Source: Candolleomyces eurysporus (Eukaryota > Basidiomycota > Agaricomycetes > Agaricales > Psathyrellaceae). Taken from it: a DNA stretch of 22,246 nt. The DNA is taken from contig JANBPK010001312.1 in assembly GCA_027579435.1 (NCBI GenBank), positions 1 to 22,246 of the forward strand, read 5' to 3'. Under the pieces are notes generated by a model. The model was given only the letters and a program-made list of their open reading frames with translations. It was not told the DNA's origin and did no database searches. This document shows positions 1 through 8,800 of this stretch, in pieces (the first letter of the stretch is position 1; each line of letters opens with the position of its first letter). Position numbers and translations under genes: made by a program.

Positions 1-800
1 AAGTTGACAGCCTCGAGTAGCTTCAACTCTCGTGTCCCTAGAGTTGTAGTACTAACTCTTTTCCTTCTCAAGCCACATGAACCTTATCAATAGTGTAGTT
101 GTTCTTGTACTTAGAGACTCAGACTGCGTCAAATTTGTAGTTTATTATTGCAAAAATTGAACTTGTATTCGCTAAAACAGACGCGGTCGTATCAGCGGCT
201 TCACCAGAAAGGAAATGGTGANCCAAATNTGGTGTNCAGAGGTGNNCCTGACTTGCNCNGCTNCAATCTTGGCNTGGNCTCTACCAATACCCAGTTCTAT
301 TTTCTCTCTATCTTTTGCTTGGACTCTTACTATTGGAGATATGCTTATCTATCACATGTGTCTCTTTATTCATTTTTATACTGCTTGAAGTTGTATATAT
401 ACATGCTAAACTACTGCTCAAGCGGCATCATCATATCATTGTGTTTTATCTTTTACTTGTGTTTATCAGCAAATCTATCCAGTTTTCTGCTCATATTTCA
501 CATGGCGTGAACTATCTTGCATTTTGAAACTTGGGAACTTAAGAGGTCATAAGGATTGACTACTTGAGGCTTGGGATCACACTAGTTGTACATCAGGGTA
601 CTCTAGTATCTGGGGAAGTTAACTAAGGGAGAACTTGGATACCTAGTATTCTTAATTGACTCTATAACCCCCACTTACTTGCACTTTGACTTCATGCGGC
701 CTTACTCTTACACCGCTCGACTACACATGGCCTGGGTATAGGTTGTGATTTGGTTAGTTTTTGTGTGTGTGTTCTAAGCTTGGCAGCACCGATCTCATCA
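1..800 (+). repeat. Repeat copy A: left arm of a large inverted repeat
   Basis: The sequence reappears as its reverse complement at 1283-2083, giving arms of about 800 bases around a 482-base loop. Two modules can be separated because they occur apart elsewhere. Module 1 (1-194) ends in GACGCGGTCGTATCA and recurs at 1890-2083 (minus) and about 4685-4885 (plus). Module 2 (195-800) starts GCGGCTTCACC, ends GATCTCATCA, and recurs at 1283-1889 (minus) and 2551-3156 (plus, the same 606-base length). The arm may continue left of the window. Short open frames inside it are not conserved between copies and look non-coding. Ns at 222-276 reduce quality. Confidence 0.9.
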
Positions 801-1282
801 CTGTCATCAGTGTTTTTGCCAGTGTTGATCCAGAATCCAACTGCTCCAAGATTGAGGCTAATGGCACCAGCATTGCCCACTTTGTCATCAATGTCATTCA
901 GATTTCATTTGAAGGTGCGTCTGGCAAGTCAGAGGGAGGGGCTCAGATTGTGAACACTTTGGACAGTATGCCTCAACTCTTCTCAGTCAACTGACCTTCT
1001 GAATCAGGCTGCTCATCCCCAGCAACAGTCATGTGGCTTCACTGGGTTTGGCTCCTCATCCCAGGCTGTGACTCCATCACCATCAACCTCAAGGATTAAC
1101 CCATTGCCTCAGACACCCTCTACCATTCCTGCCATGTCTCCACCTCTGTTGTTGCCATTGTTTGGACCTGAGTCCCAGTCTGACTCAAGCAGTGATACGG
1201 CTGAGATATTACTAGCTTCATAATCAACAAATAAGAGTGGCTCTAGCAGAATTCAAACCTGCAACCCCTAAACTATGGCTGT
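801..1282. other. Loop between repeat arms A and B, no supported gene
   Basis: This stretch is single-copy within the window and separates the two arms of the first palindrome. An open frame of about 77 codons covers 761-994, but it starts inside the arm and resembles no family I know. The right edge holds a tRNA-like fragment, listed separately. Confidence 0.6.
1242..1278 (-). other. Degenerate tRNA-like / Pol III promoter remnant
   Basis: On the minus strand, TAGTTTAGGGG (1265-1275) resembles a Pol III A box. GGTTTGAATTC (1249-1259) resembles a B box, set in a T-arm-like stem (GCAGG against TCTGC, closing with one G-U pair). TAGAGCCA follows, like an acceptor 3' end. The boxes are only a few bases apart, so the anticodon arm is missing and this is no functional tRNA. 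It sits directly against the end of repeat module 2. A SINE-type head or a chance match are the alternatives. Confidence 0.35.
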
Positions 1283-2083
1283 TGATGAGATTGGTGCTGC
1301 CAAGCTCAGAACACACACACAAAAACCAACTAAATCACAACCTATACCCAGGCCGTGTATACTTGAGCAGTGTGAGAGTAAGGCTGCATGAAGTCAAAGT
1401 GCAAGTAAGTGGGGGTTATAGAGTGAATTAAGAATACTTGGTATTCCAGTTCTCCCTTAGTTAACTTCCACAGATACTAGAGTACCCTGATGTACAACTA
1501 GTGTGATTCCAAGCCTCAAGTAGTCAATCCTTATGACCTCTTAAGTTCCCAAGTTCCAAAATGCAAGATAGTTCACGCCATGTGAAATATGAGCAGAAAA
1601 CTGGATAGATTTGCTGATAAACACAAGTAAAAGATAAAACAACAATGATATGATGATGCCACTTGAGCAGTAGCCTAGCATGTATATATACTACTTTGAG
1701 CCATGTAAAAATAGATAAAGAGACACATGTGATAGATAAGCATATCTCCAATAGTAAGAGTCCAAGCACAAGATAGAGAGAAAATAGAACTGGGTATTGG
1801 TAGAGTCCATGCCAAGATTGCAGCCGTGCAAGTCAGGCACACCTCTGGACACCAAATTTGGCTCACCATTTCCTTTCTGGTGAAGCCGCTGATACGACCG
1901 CGTCTGTTTTAGCGAATACAAGTTCAATTTTTGCAATAATAAACTACAAATTTGACGCAGTCTGAGTCTCTAAGTACAAGAACAACTACGCTATTGATAA
2001 GGTTCATGTGGCTTGAGAAGGAAAAGAGTTAGTACTACAACTCTAGGGACACGAGAGTTGAAGCTACTCGAGGCTGTCAACTT
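1283..2083 (-). repeat. Repeat copy B: right arm of a large inverted repeat
   Basis: This is the reverse complement of 1-800, with scattered substitutions and small indels. Module 2 covers 1283-1889 and module 1 covers 1890-2083. Module 1 also belongs to a second inverted pair with 4595-4885, so it is shared by two palindromes. Confidence 0.9.
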
Positions 2084-2166
2084 GAAACTGCCCCAGTTGT
2101 ATCATACCCTGACTGGAGAAGCTACATTAGTTGACGCCATGCTAAAAGTCAAGCAGCTTGACTGAA

Positions 2167-2550
2167 GCGGCTTCAGAAAGTCATATACCTTTACAACGCA
2201 ACTGTCAGAACTCTCAGGTGGCACTACCAGGGAGTTCAGAAATCAGGCGGCTTCATATTAATCGAGTACAAGTGCTGGAGTGGCTTGAGGAGACCTTCGA
2301 AACGACAGAGTCCATGGCTAGTGGCATGGCCGGGTGGCTGGGATAAACTCTGATGCGGTGCGAGGAACTGAAGCGGCATGAGTCCTGAGTCAAGGGAATG
2401 ACCAGACCAACCGTTGGCATCGGGTGAAAAGGTGCAGGTGACTTTGGACAAGGCAACTGTACCTATCCAAGTGGCTTGAGACTAGCAACGAGAGCAGGGG
2501 ACGCAGAGCAAGGATGCCCGTCCACTCTCGATCATCAGTCAGCATCTCAC
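2167..2550 (+). repeat. Inverted repeat 2, left arm
   Basis: This arm pairs with 3157-3534 in reverse complement over about 380 bases, for example CAAGGATGCCCGTCCAC near 2510 against its complement near 3186. The arms flank module 2 copy C exactly, so C looks like an insert at the centre of an older palindrome or a mobile loop. The arm holds several copies of the GCNGCTTSA motif. No gene is evident. Confidence 0.85.
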
Positions 2551-3156
2551 GCGGCTTCACCAGAAAGGAAATGGTGATCCAAAATTGGTGTTCAGAGGTG
2601 CGCCTGACTTGCGCAGCTACAATCTTGGCGCGGCCTCTACCAATACCCGGTTCTATTTTCTCTCTATCTTACACTTGGACTTTTACTATTGGTTAGTTGC
2701 TTATCTATCACATGTGTCTTTTGTCTATTTTTACATGGCTCAAAGTAGTATATATAAACGCTAACTACTGCTCAAGTGGCATCATCGTATCATTGTTGTT
2801 TTATCTTTTACTTGCGTTTATCAATGAATCTATCAAGTTTTTTCCTATGCATACTTCACACAGCGTGAACTATCAGTATCTTGGAACTCAGGAACTTAAG
2901 CAGTCAGAGGGTTGACTACTTGGGATTAGGAATCTCACTAGTTGTGCATCAGAGTACTTCTAGTCTTGTGAAAAGTTAACTACGAGAGAACTGAGAAACC
3001 CAGTATTCTTAATTCACTCAATAACCCCCACTTACTCGCACTTTGACTTCGTGCAGCCTGACTCTCACACCGCCTGACTTTATGCAGCCTGGGTATAGGT
3101 TGTGGTTGGTTGGTTTTTGTGTGTGTGTTCTGAGCTCGGCAGCACCGATCTCATCA
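2551..3156 (+). repeat. Repeat module 2, copy C
   Basis: This is a direct copy of 195-800 with the same boundaries (starts GCGGCTTCACC, ends GATCTCATCA) and the same length, but without module 1 in front. It therefore shows that module 2 is an independent unit. It sits in the loop of inverted repeat 2. Confidence 0.88.
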
Positions 3157-3534
3157 CCGAGTGAGATGCCAGCTGATGATTGAGGGTGGACGGGCATCCT
3201 TGCTCTGCATCCCCTGCCCCCATTGCCAATCTCAAGCTGCTTGGATAGGTATGGTTGCCTTGTCTGGAGTCACCTGCACCTTTTTGCCCAATGCCAACAG
3301 TTGGTCTGGTCAATCCTTTGACTCAGGACTTGAGCCACTTCAGTTCCTCACGCCACGTTGGAGTTTATCATGGCGCCACTAGCCATGGACTTCGTTGTTT
3401 CAAAGGACGCCTCAAGCCGCTCTAGCACTCATACTCAATTAATGTGAAGCTGCCTGATTCCTAGACCCTCTGGTCATGCTGCCAGAGAGTCCTGACAGTT
3501 GCATGTAACAGATATATGACTTTCTGAAGCTGTT
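3157..3534 (-). repeat. Inverted repeat 2, right arm
   Basis: This is the reverse complement of 2167-2550, with many substitutions, mostly transitions by eye. The last codons of the minus-strand gene at 3474-4233 run into this arm, so the 3' end of that gene is repeat-derived or truncated. Confidence 0.85.
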
Positions 3535-4233
3535 ATGCAACTCGACCTTTCTATTAGGGGAGTGAGTCCCACTACCGAATTTGGTCGCTCGATGATACCT
3601 TGGTAGACCGCCCAGTGAAGATCTTGGTAGTGCGCATACAGCTTATAGACTGTAAGAGTGGTCGGGAAAGTCGGGACAGTGTAGGTGTAGAATACCACTG
3701 GGGAAACTTCTCCGTTGTCGGGGAAGTTGGCTTCTTCAGGCTTCTTGAGACTCGGAAGTGGGGACTGCGGTCCTCTTACGTTTACAGAGGCGTCTGGGGG
3801 CGGTATGAACAGCGGTAGTGTGGGCGAGGTTAGGAGATACTGCCAGAGGGGAATGTTCCTCGGGCGGAGCGGGTGTCGAGGCACTGCTGGAATCAGCAGA
3901 GGGAGATGGATCAATGGGGTTGACGGAAATCTCCTGGATGGGAGTGGCGGTGTGAAGAGGATTGTTGTTTGAAAGTCCCCAAAGGGTGCAGAGACGGTCA
4001 GTGTTAGTTCTTCTTGGGTCAAGATCGACAATGTTGAGAGCTGCTATGTAACGGGGATCACTCCCTGGTCTTCCGAGGAGTTGTCGGGTGAGTTGGAGGA
4101 CAGGCTGAATGGGGGTTCGGAGGATGTAGGCACCAATGCAAATGTTCACTTGTGGAGCAAGCCTGAGAAAGATTCTTATTGTAGTTACGAGAGTATCTTT
4201 GTCGACCTCAGTCCGCACAAAGACTCTGATCAT
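3474..4233 (-). CDS. Unrecognised two-exon gene inside the repeat element
   Basis: I do not recognise this protein. The proposed model starts at the ATG ending at 4233, with exon 1 3780-4233 and exon 2 3474-3733. A 46-base intron (GTAAGA...CTGAAG) joins two otherwise different frames and gives about 237 residues. The first 90 or so residues (start MIRVFVRTEVDKDTLVTTIR) look like an ordered domain. Residues 100-150 are rich in Ser, Pro and Ala, and a short ordered stretch follows. A good TATA box (TATAAATAG) lies about 95 bases upstream of the ATG, which supports a real transcription unit. The C-terminal 20 or so residues are encoded in the inverted-repeat arm, suggesting truncation or capture. 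No transposase, RT or nuclease motif is seen. The alternative is two overlapping decayed frames. Confidence 0.45.
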
Positions 4234-4327
4234 ACGATGAGAGAGGTTGAGGATGCGAGAATAATACGAGTAGTCAAGAAGTGGTATTCTTGAGAACAGG
4301 CTGAGGATTATTGGTCCTCAACCCTGA

Positions 4328-4336
4328 CTATTTATA
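4328..4336 (-). promoter_or_regulatory. TATA box of the 3474-4233 gene
   Basis: The minus strand reads TATAAATAG, a near-perfect TATA box. It would place transcription start near 4300 and leave a 5' UTR of about 65-70 bases before the ATG at 4233. Confidence 0.6.
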
Positions 4337-4594
4337 CATCCAAGTAACTACTATTAATAGACCGAGCTATCTTAAGCTGAGTGGATTCGTAGTCCTGCTA
4401 AGTAATCCTCCGGAGTCCACAGTCACTGCGCAAGAATGGAAGTGACTACTTCCATTCTTTATAAGTCCTTGACATCATTTATGATGTCATTATGTTGTAG
4501 TACATATTCTATGATGTAGTTCATAGAATGTTCCAGTAAAAAAAAANGAAAAAAAGATAGGGGTATACTACTATACACAGGTTATTCCATAACA
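4337..4594. other. Upstream region with three perfect hairpins and a poly-A run
   Basis: No gene is seen here. Hairpin 1: AAGAATGGAAGT (4432-4443), loop GACT, ACTTCCATTCTT (4448-4459), 12 pairs. Hairpin 2: TGACATCAT (4470-4478), loop TT, ATGATGTCA (4481-4489), 9 pairs. Hairpin 3: ATTCTATGA (4506-4514), 6-base loop, TCATAGAAT (4521-4529), 9 pairs. An A-rich run with an N follows at 4537-4555. The cluster lies 95-200 bases upstream of the TATA box of the minus-strand gene. Confidence 0.8.
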
Positions 4595-4885
4595 GAAGCT
4601 GCTTCAGTTGAGCCACCTGACTTTTAGCATGGTGTCAACCAAGGTAGCTCCTCCAGTCCAGGTATAATACAACTGGGGCGGCTTCAAGCTGACAGTCTTG
4701 AGTAACTTCAGTTCTCGTGTCCCTAGAGCAAATAGTACTAGCTCCTTTCTCCTTCTTGAGCCATGTGAACCTTGTCAATAGCATAGTTTTTCTTGTTGTA
4801 CTTAGAGGATCAGACTGTGTCAAAATTGTAGTTTATTATCACAAAAATTGAACTATCATTTGCTAAAAAAGACGCGGTCATATCA
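4595..4885 (+). repeat. Right terminal inverted repeat (module 1 copy D plus inner part)
   Basis: Bases 4685-4885 correspond to module 1 (compare 1-194). Bases 4595-4685 are the reverse complement of about 2084-2174. Module 1 again ends in a TATCA, the same breakpoint as in copy A, but is followed here by a tRNA-like sequence instead of module 2. Confidence 0.85.
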
Positions 4886-4892
4886 CCATGTT

Positions 4893-4916
4893 GCTCTACC
4901 ACTGAGCTATGGTGCC
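4893..4916 (-). other. tRNA 5'-half-like sequence with consensus Pol III A box
   Basis: The minus strand reads GGCACCA then TAGCTCAGTGG (4899-4909) then TAGAGC, the classic acceptor plus D-arm layout of a tRNA with an exact A box. I cannot fold an anticodon arm or T-arm downstream, because the sequence runs into repeat module 1 after a few bases. It could be the head of a tRNA-derived SINE whose body is module 1 read on the minus strand, or a broken tRNA gene at the insertion site. Confidence 0.45.
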
Positions 4917-4965
4917 TGTAGTTGTGTGCCCCTGGTACCTAGGTCTTATTCCCCTTCCTGGGTGA

Positions 4966-5166
4966 TGCCTGGACAGATGTACCAGTGCTCATTATCAACC
5001 ACCCATCACTGATCCTGATCCCAAATTGGGAGCCTTCCAGCCTCTACCTTCCGAATCCAACATCGCTGCTGGCAAGAGGTCCAAATCCCTCTCTAAATGG
5101 TCTCTTCCTGCTGAGTCAGCAGAGGTGCAACAGCCTGCAAAGAAGCCAAGGAGTGCTGCCAACTGA
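4966..5166 (+). other. Coding-like fragment, unassigned
   Basis: This open frame has coding-like composition. It is Pro/Ser-rich and then turns basic, with a KRSKSLSKW patch and PAKKPRSAAN just before the stop, reminiscent of a disordered region with a nuclear localisation signal. No credible ATG starts it and I recognise no family. It may be an exon or a remnant of a larger gene next to the repeat element. Confidence 0.3.
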
Positions 5167-5269
5167 TGCTGATCATCCCTGCCACCCCTTCATTGTCTTG
5201 ATCACAAGGACATTTACATTTAACACAACATACATGCTGTACACTACCCCACATTTGTTGTATGAATAG

Positions 5270-5566
5270 ATGCCTGTTTATGAGTCAGCAACTGCCCCCC
5301 AGATGCAAAGCACAGGTGGCCCTCTCATTATTGATAATAGGCTGAGCATTTACCCACCCCAGCCAGACCCAGGACTGGGGCCTATTGCAGATACTCATTC
5401 TAAACCCTCAGTCTCAGACGTCGATTTGAGTCCCAACCTCAGCAGGAGCATGTTGGCAGCAAGTACAGATGATTTTGGGGGTGTAGCCAGGGGGAAGATG
5501 ACGACACAGCTACCTATCATTGTAATTTCAAATTCAACATTCGGGCCGAACAGCAGTCGTTCCTGA
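5270..5566 (+). other. Short open frame, unassigned
   Basis: This ATG-initiated 98-codon frame is Pro/Ser-rich in its first half (contains QPDPGLGPIADTHSKPS). It lies about 100 bases after the fragment at 4966-5166 in a related style, so both may be pieces of one decayed gene. The second half overlaps an opposing open frame and does not look coding. Confidence 0.22.
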
Positions 5567-5679
5567 GGTAGCAGGATTCCTTCGGTAACCCTTGGGGTAG
5601 GGAAGAATTTGGCAGTGATATAGAATCCTGGATGGTGCAAACCGTAGGCCTGCTCGGTCGACATTGAAAACATACCCGC
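5395..5679 (-). other. Short open frame, unassigned
   Basis: This minus-strand frame is cut off upstream by an in-frame stop. From the Met in MFSMSTEQAY it gives about 55 residues of plausible beta-rich protein (GFYITAKFFPTP, LLFGPNVEFEITMI). A possible GT donor (ATAGGTAGC) comes next, then unlikely sequence. I cannot assign it. It is not needed for the Ppo gene, whose stop codon lies further along at 5864. Confidence 0.22.
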
Positions 5680-5863
5680 CCAGTTCACCGCTCATTCAGA
5701 ATGTCCAAAGAGAAAAGACCAAAGCCTCAGGCGTGAAATAGAAGATGAGCTAGTGACAAATAATACAAATAAATAAACATCCGATATAATGTATGCTTGA
5801 AGATAAGTCCCGTATATGAAGGTTTAATGATTGGGTAGCCACTGACGAACACTGTCGGCAATC

Positions 5864-8800
5864 CTAGTCCTTGTCGGGCGAGTGAGAAGGTATCAGACAC
5901 CATTCAGGGCTTAGAGGATCGAGCTGAAGAGTAATTAATAGTATGAGCGAAAACTTAACAGGACCGAACTACTGCTTACCTGGACGACTAAACTTTCGGG
6001 AAGTTGTGAGACGGTACCTCGAGAGTTGATGTAGAGATCCCGCGGCGACTCATGCAAATCATCCTTGAACGAAGCTATGCGACCCAAGCTGGAAGACTGT
6101 CGTCGGATCCCAACCTGTTCAAATATCACTCGAAGTACCGAGGGTATCGTCTGCAGGATCGACAGATCAGGACCTTTGAATTCTAAGTAAGTGATGCAAG
6201 AAATCCAACGTACCGCGCAGAGGAATTCTTCGGACATGAGACTACAATTGGCGGAGCTGCTTCAGCGTTTCAGACAATAATGCAGACTCTAGCGTACCTG
6301 TGGCCAGCGATTCTAAGATGACTACAATCATCGCAATCTAAATGTACCAGTTTCTGGTGCTAAGATAGGCGAGAGTCAAATATGTCAGACGATGAACGTA
6401 TGCCAATAAGGACCGGGAAGACAAGACCTACTTCACACTGAGGACTCGCAAGGCTAGCATAAACAGTCTCAGAGGGCTGGATAGATTGAGAGCCGACCAC
6501 AACTTCACGGCTTGCTGTGCGATAGACACCTGGCACCTGATAAGGAAAAGGTTAATAAACCATGAGACGACGAGCGTTGTCTGTCAGTGAGGCTCACAGG
6601 CGGGTTAAGAGCTAGAAAGCGGAGGGTGAGAGTCAGATTTCTGGTATTCTTTATGGCACATAAGGTAAACGCACTTAGCACACCAAGGATGTAAGCTTTC
6701 AGTTTGTCGAAGTCATCACCGTCCTGTGAGTTTACGAGTCGATCTAGATCTTCGTGGTCTTTGCTTTGTGCGTCGTCCATGAAGAAATTAACGACATGGG
6801 CCAACGCAGCAGAATAGATCGCGGCCATTGGTGCGACAGAAGCAAAAACATGGAAGGCAATCTCTTGATGAGAGAATCTCTTCCCAAGGGCGGTAACGAC
6901 CTTCTTTAAAAATTCATGGCTGCTATCATTTGCAATCCCGATGTGGTGAAATGAATCCGAGAATGAGAACTAGGATAAACGTGAATTTTAGGGTACTAGG
7001 TGTTCGGAGATTTAGCACGTACCCAGCTCGTGATTTTCTCAAGATGAACTTTGACGTGACTGACAATCCCTTCGCTGTGCGCTCTTGAACACTCCCTGAG
7101 TTTCCAGTCGTTCTCCGGATCGAAGTTCAAGTGGCTGTACCTATTCATTCCGTGATCAGATATCAGCCTCTTGAGATTCACAGTGTGCTGACGCACTCCG
7201 CAATGTCCGAGAGCATCTTGTACACGTCTTCTTCATACCATACTCCCTGTGGGTTAGTCGACGATTTCAGCGGTAGGCCAGCCTGTAACGGTCATCATCG
7301 ATTGAAGTGAGCAATATGTGCCTCCGAGCGCAGAAAACGACTTACAATTTCTTCTGAGATCCAATGCAACGGAAGGAGATTGATCACATCCTTGACAATA
7401 TCGACATACTTTGTGGATTCATCCGCACCGCCGAAGGATTTGGCATCAATCAGCTCCCGGGTTTTCTGGTCGAAGAAAGCTGCGAGGTCCTCGGGGGACG
7501 ACATAATGATTTTGAAAATCTCCCGCCTTGCTTCAGAGAACTCGGTCAACTGAGACATTCCCTTCTCGTCGTCATTCCGAGCGCCTTGGGTCTTCGCGGA
7601 GTCAATTTGCGCCATTCGAAAACAATGATTAATCCAAGTGACTCACCAATCTGGTCGCGGTGGCAGGATCGGCCAGCCCTAGAATACGGACATCCGAAGT
7701 CGAAACGAAAGCACTGTCCGACAGCACCTGCCTAACGGCAGAACACGACTTGACTAGAACCACAGGCTGCTTTTGAGGTCGAGACCAGCGATACTTGTCC
7801 AAACCATCAGGATCCACGATTTTCATATTTCTCTCCATAAAATCAGGGGTCAGGAATGGAAAATGTGCGTACGCCGATCCACGAGGGTAATGTTCGGGCA
7901 AGGTTCTGAACAGAAGTTTGGTTAGAAGACCTCCGTAAGACCCATCGTTTGGCTCGTGCTGACAATCCTGGAAGCCCCAGGATGTCAAATTGGCCGGTGT
8001 GCATTCCAACGTGAAGAAGCGATCGCCACGAGAAAGGGAGACAGCATCCGCGAGAATGGCTCTGGCTGTCGTGAAGCCGGGGCACAGTCCTGAGCCGGGG
8101 CTTGCTGGTTTCGCTTCTTCTGCCTGTAATCCGACCTGTGTAGACGATGTGCGCGCTAATCAGAATACAATCTACGGGGCCGTGCGACTGGGTGACTCAC
8201 ATAAAGTTCGAGATTGTCGATATCTTTGTACAGAGACTGAGCCGCTTTCTGGCAGGGCATCATCAATCACTGGAAGGATGGCACAGTTAGAGTACGTACA
8301 TATATCTCAGGATCAGGATTCCATTCCTTGAACGTGCCGTACGCTTCACGATAGATGAGTGATAGATCTTTCAACTTTGCCAAAATATGATGACTCACGC
8401 TTCAGGCCAAAGAATTTTCTAAATTCATTCAGCTAGACGAGTTGGAAATGTCAGTCAAACGTTAAGTAGGGAAGATCAAATTTGTTGCCTACTGAGCAAG
8501 TATTCCAGGCACGAGCCTGTTGAATGCCCAAGATTTCAATAATTCGCATGGCAGCTGGTACGCCTCGAGCCCCAAATGCGGATGCACGCGACTCGGTTGC
8601 ATCGTGTAGAATATTCGCCAAGTCGTTATCATTAAACCGCCCTTCAGGATCGCGCCTGAGACTATGTCGAGCGATTTCAGGAAACAGTAATTCAGTAGGA
8701 AGCAGAGTTTACTCACTTGTTAAAGGTCCACTCTCTAACCGGCTCCTTTGGAATCATATGGGCATGGGCAGCTCTCTTGAAGTCGTGTACGGTCACCTGA

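Larger units (their letters stand above)
1890..4885. mobile_element. Candidate element with long terminal inverted repeats
   Basis: The left end (1890-2174) begins TGATACGACCGCGTC. The right end (4595-4885) finishes GACGCGGTCATATCA. The two are inverted repeats of about 285-290 bases. The inner edge of each arm is a palindromic motif: GAAGCGGCTTC at 2164-2174 and GAAGCTGCTTC at 4595-4605. Inside lie a second inverted repeat, one copy of module 2 and one unrecognised minus-strand gene. I see no transposase, reverse transcriptase or integrase, and no clear target-site duplication. It could be a non-autonomous foldback or TIR element, or a mosaic of rearranged repeats. Confidence 0.5.

Noticed and set aside
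148..527. Open frames in repeat copy A (about 120 and 70 codons)
   Set aside because: The corresponding frames in copies B and C diverge by frameshift after about 70 residues, and the residues are low-complexity (Tyr, Leu, Ser). They look like AT-rich repeat sequence, not a conserved protein.
1..3156. LTR retrotransposon with module 2 as LTR
   Set aside because: Copies A and C are in the same orientation, but I find no gag, RT, RNase H or integrase between them, no TG...CA ends, and no clear primer-binding site. The inverted copies fit LTRs poorly.
4893..4916. A functional tRNA gene
   Set aside because: Only the acceptor 5' strand and D-arm are visible. No anticodon stem, T-arm or matching acceptor 3' strand follows at the right spacing.
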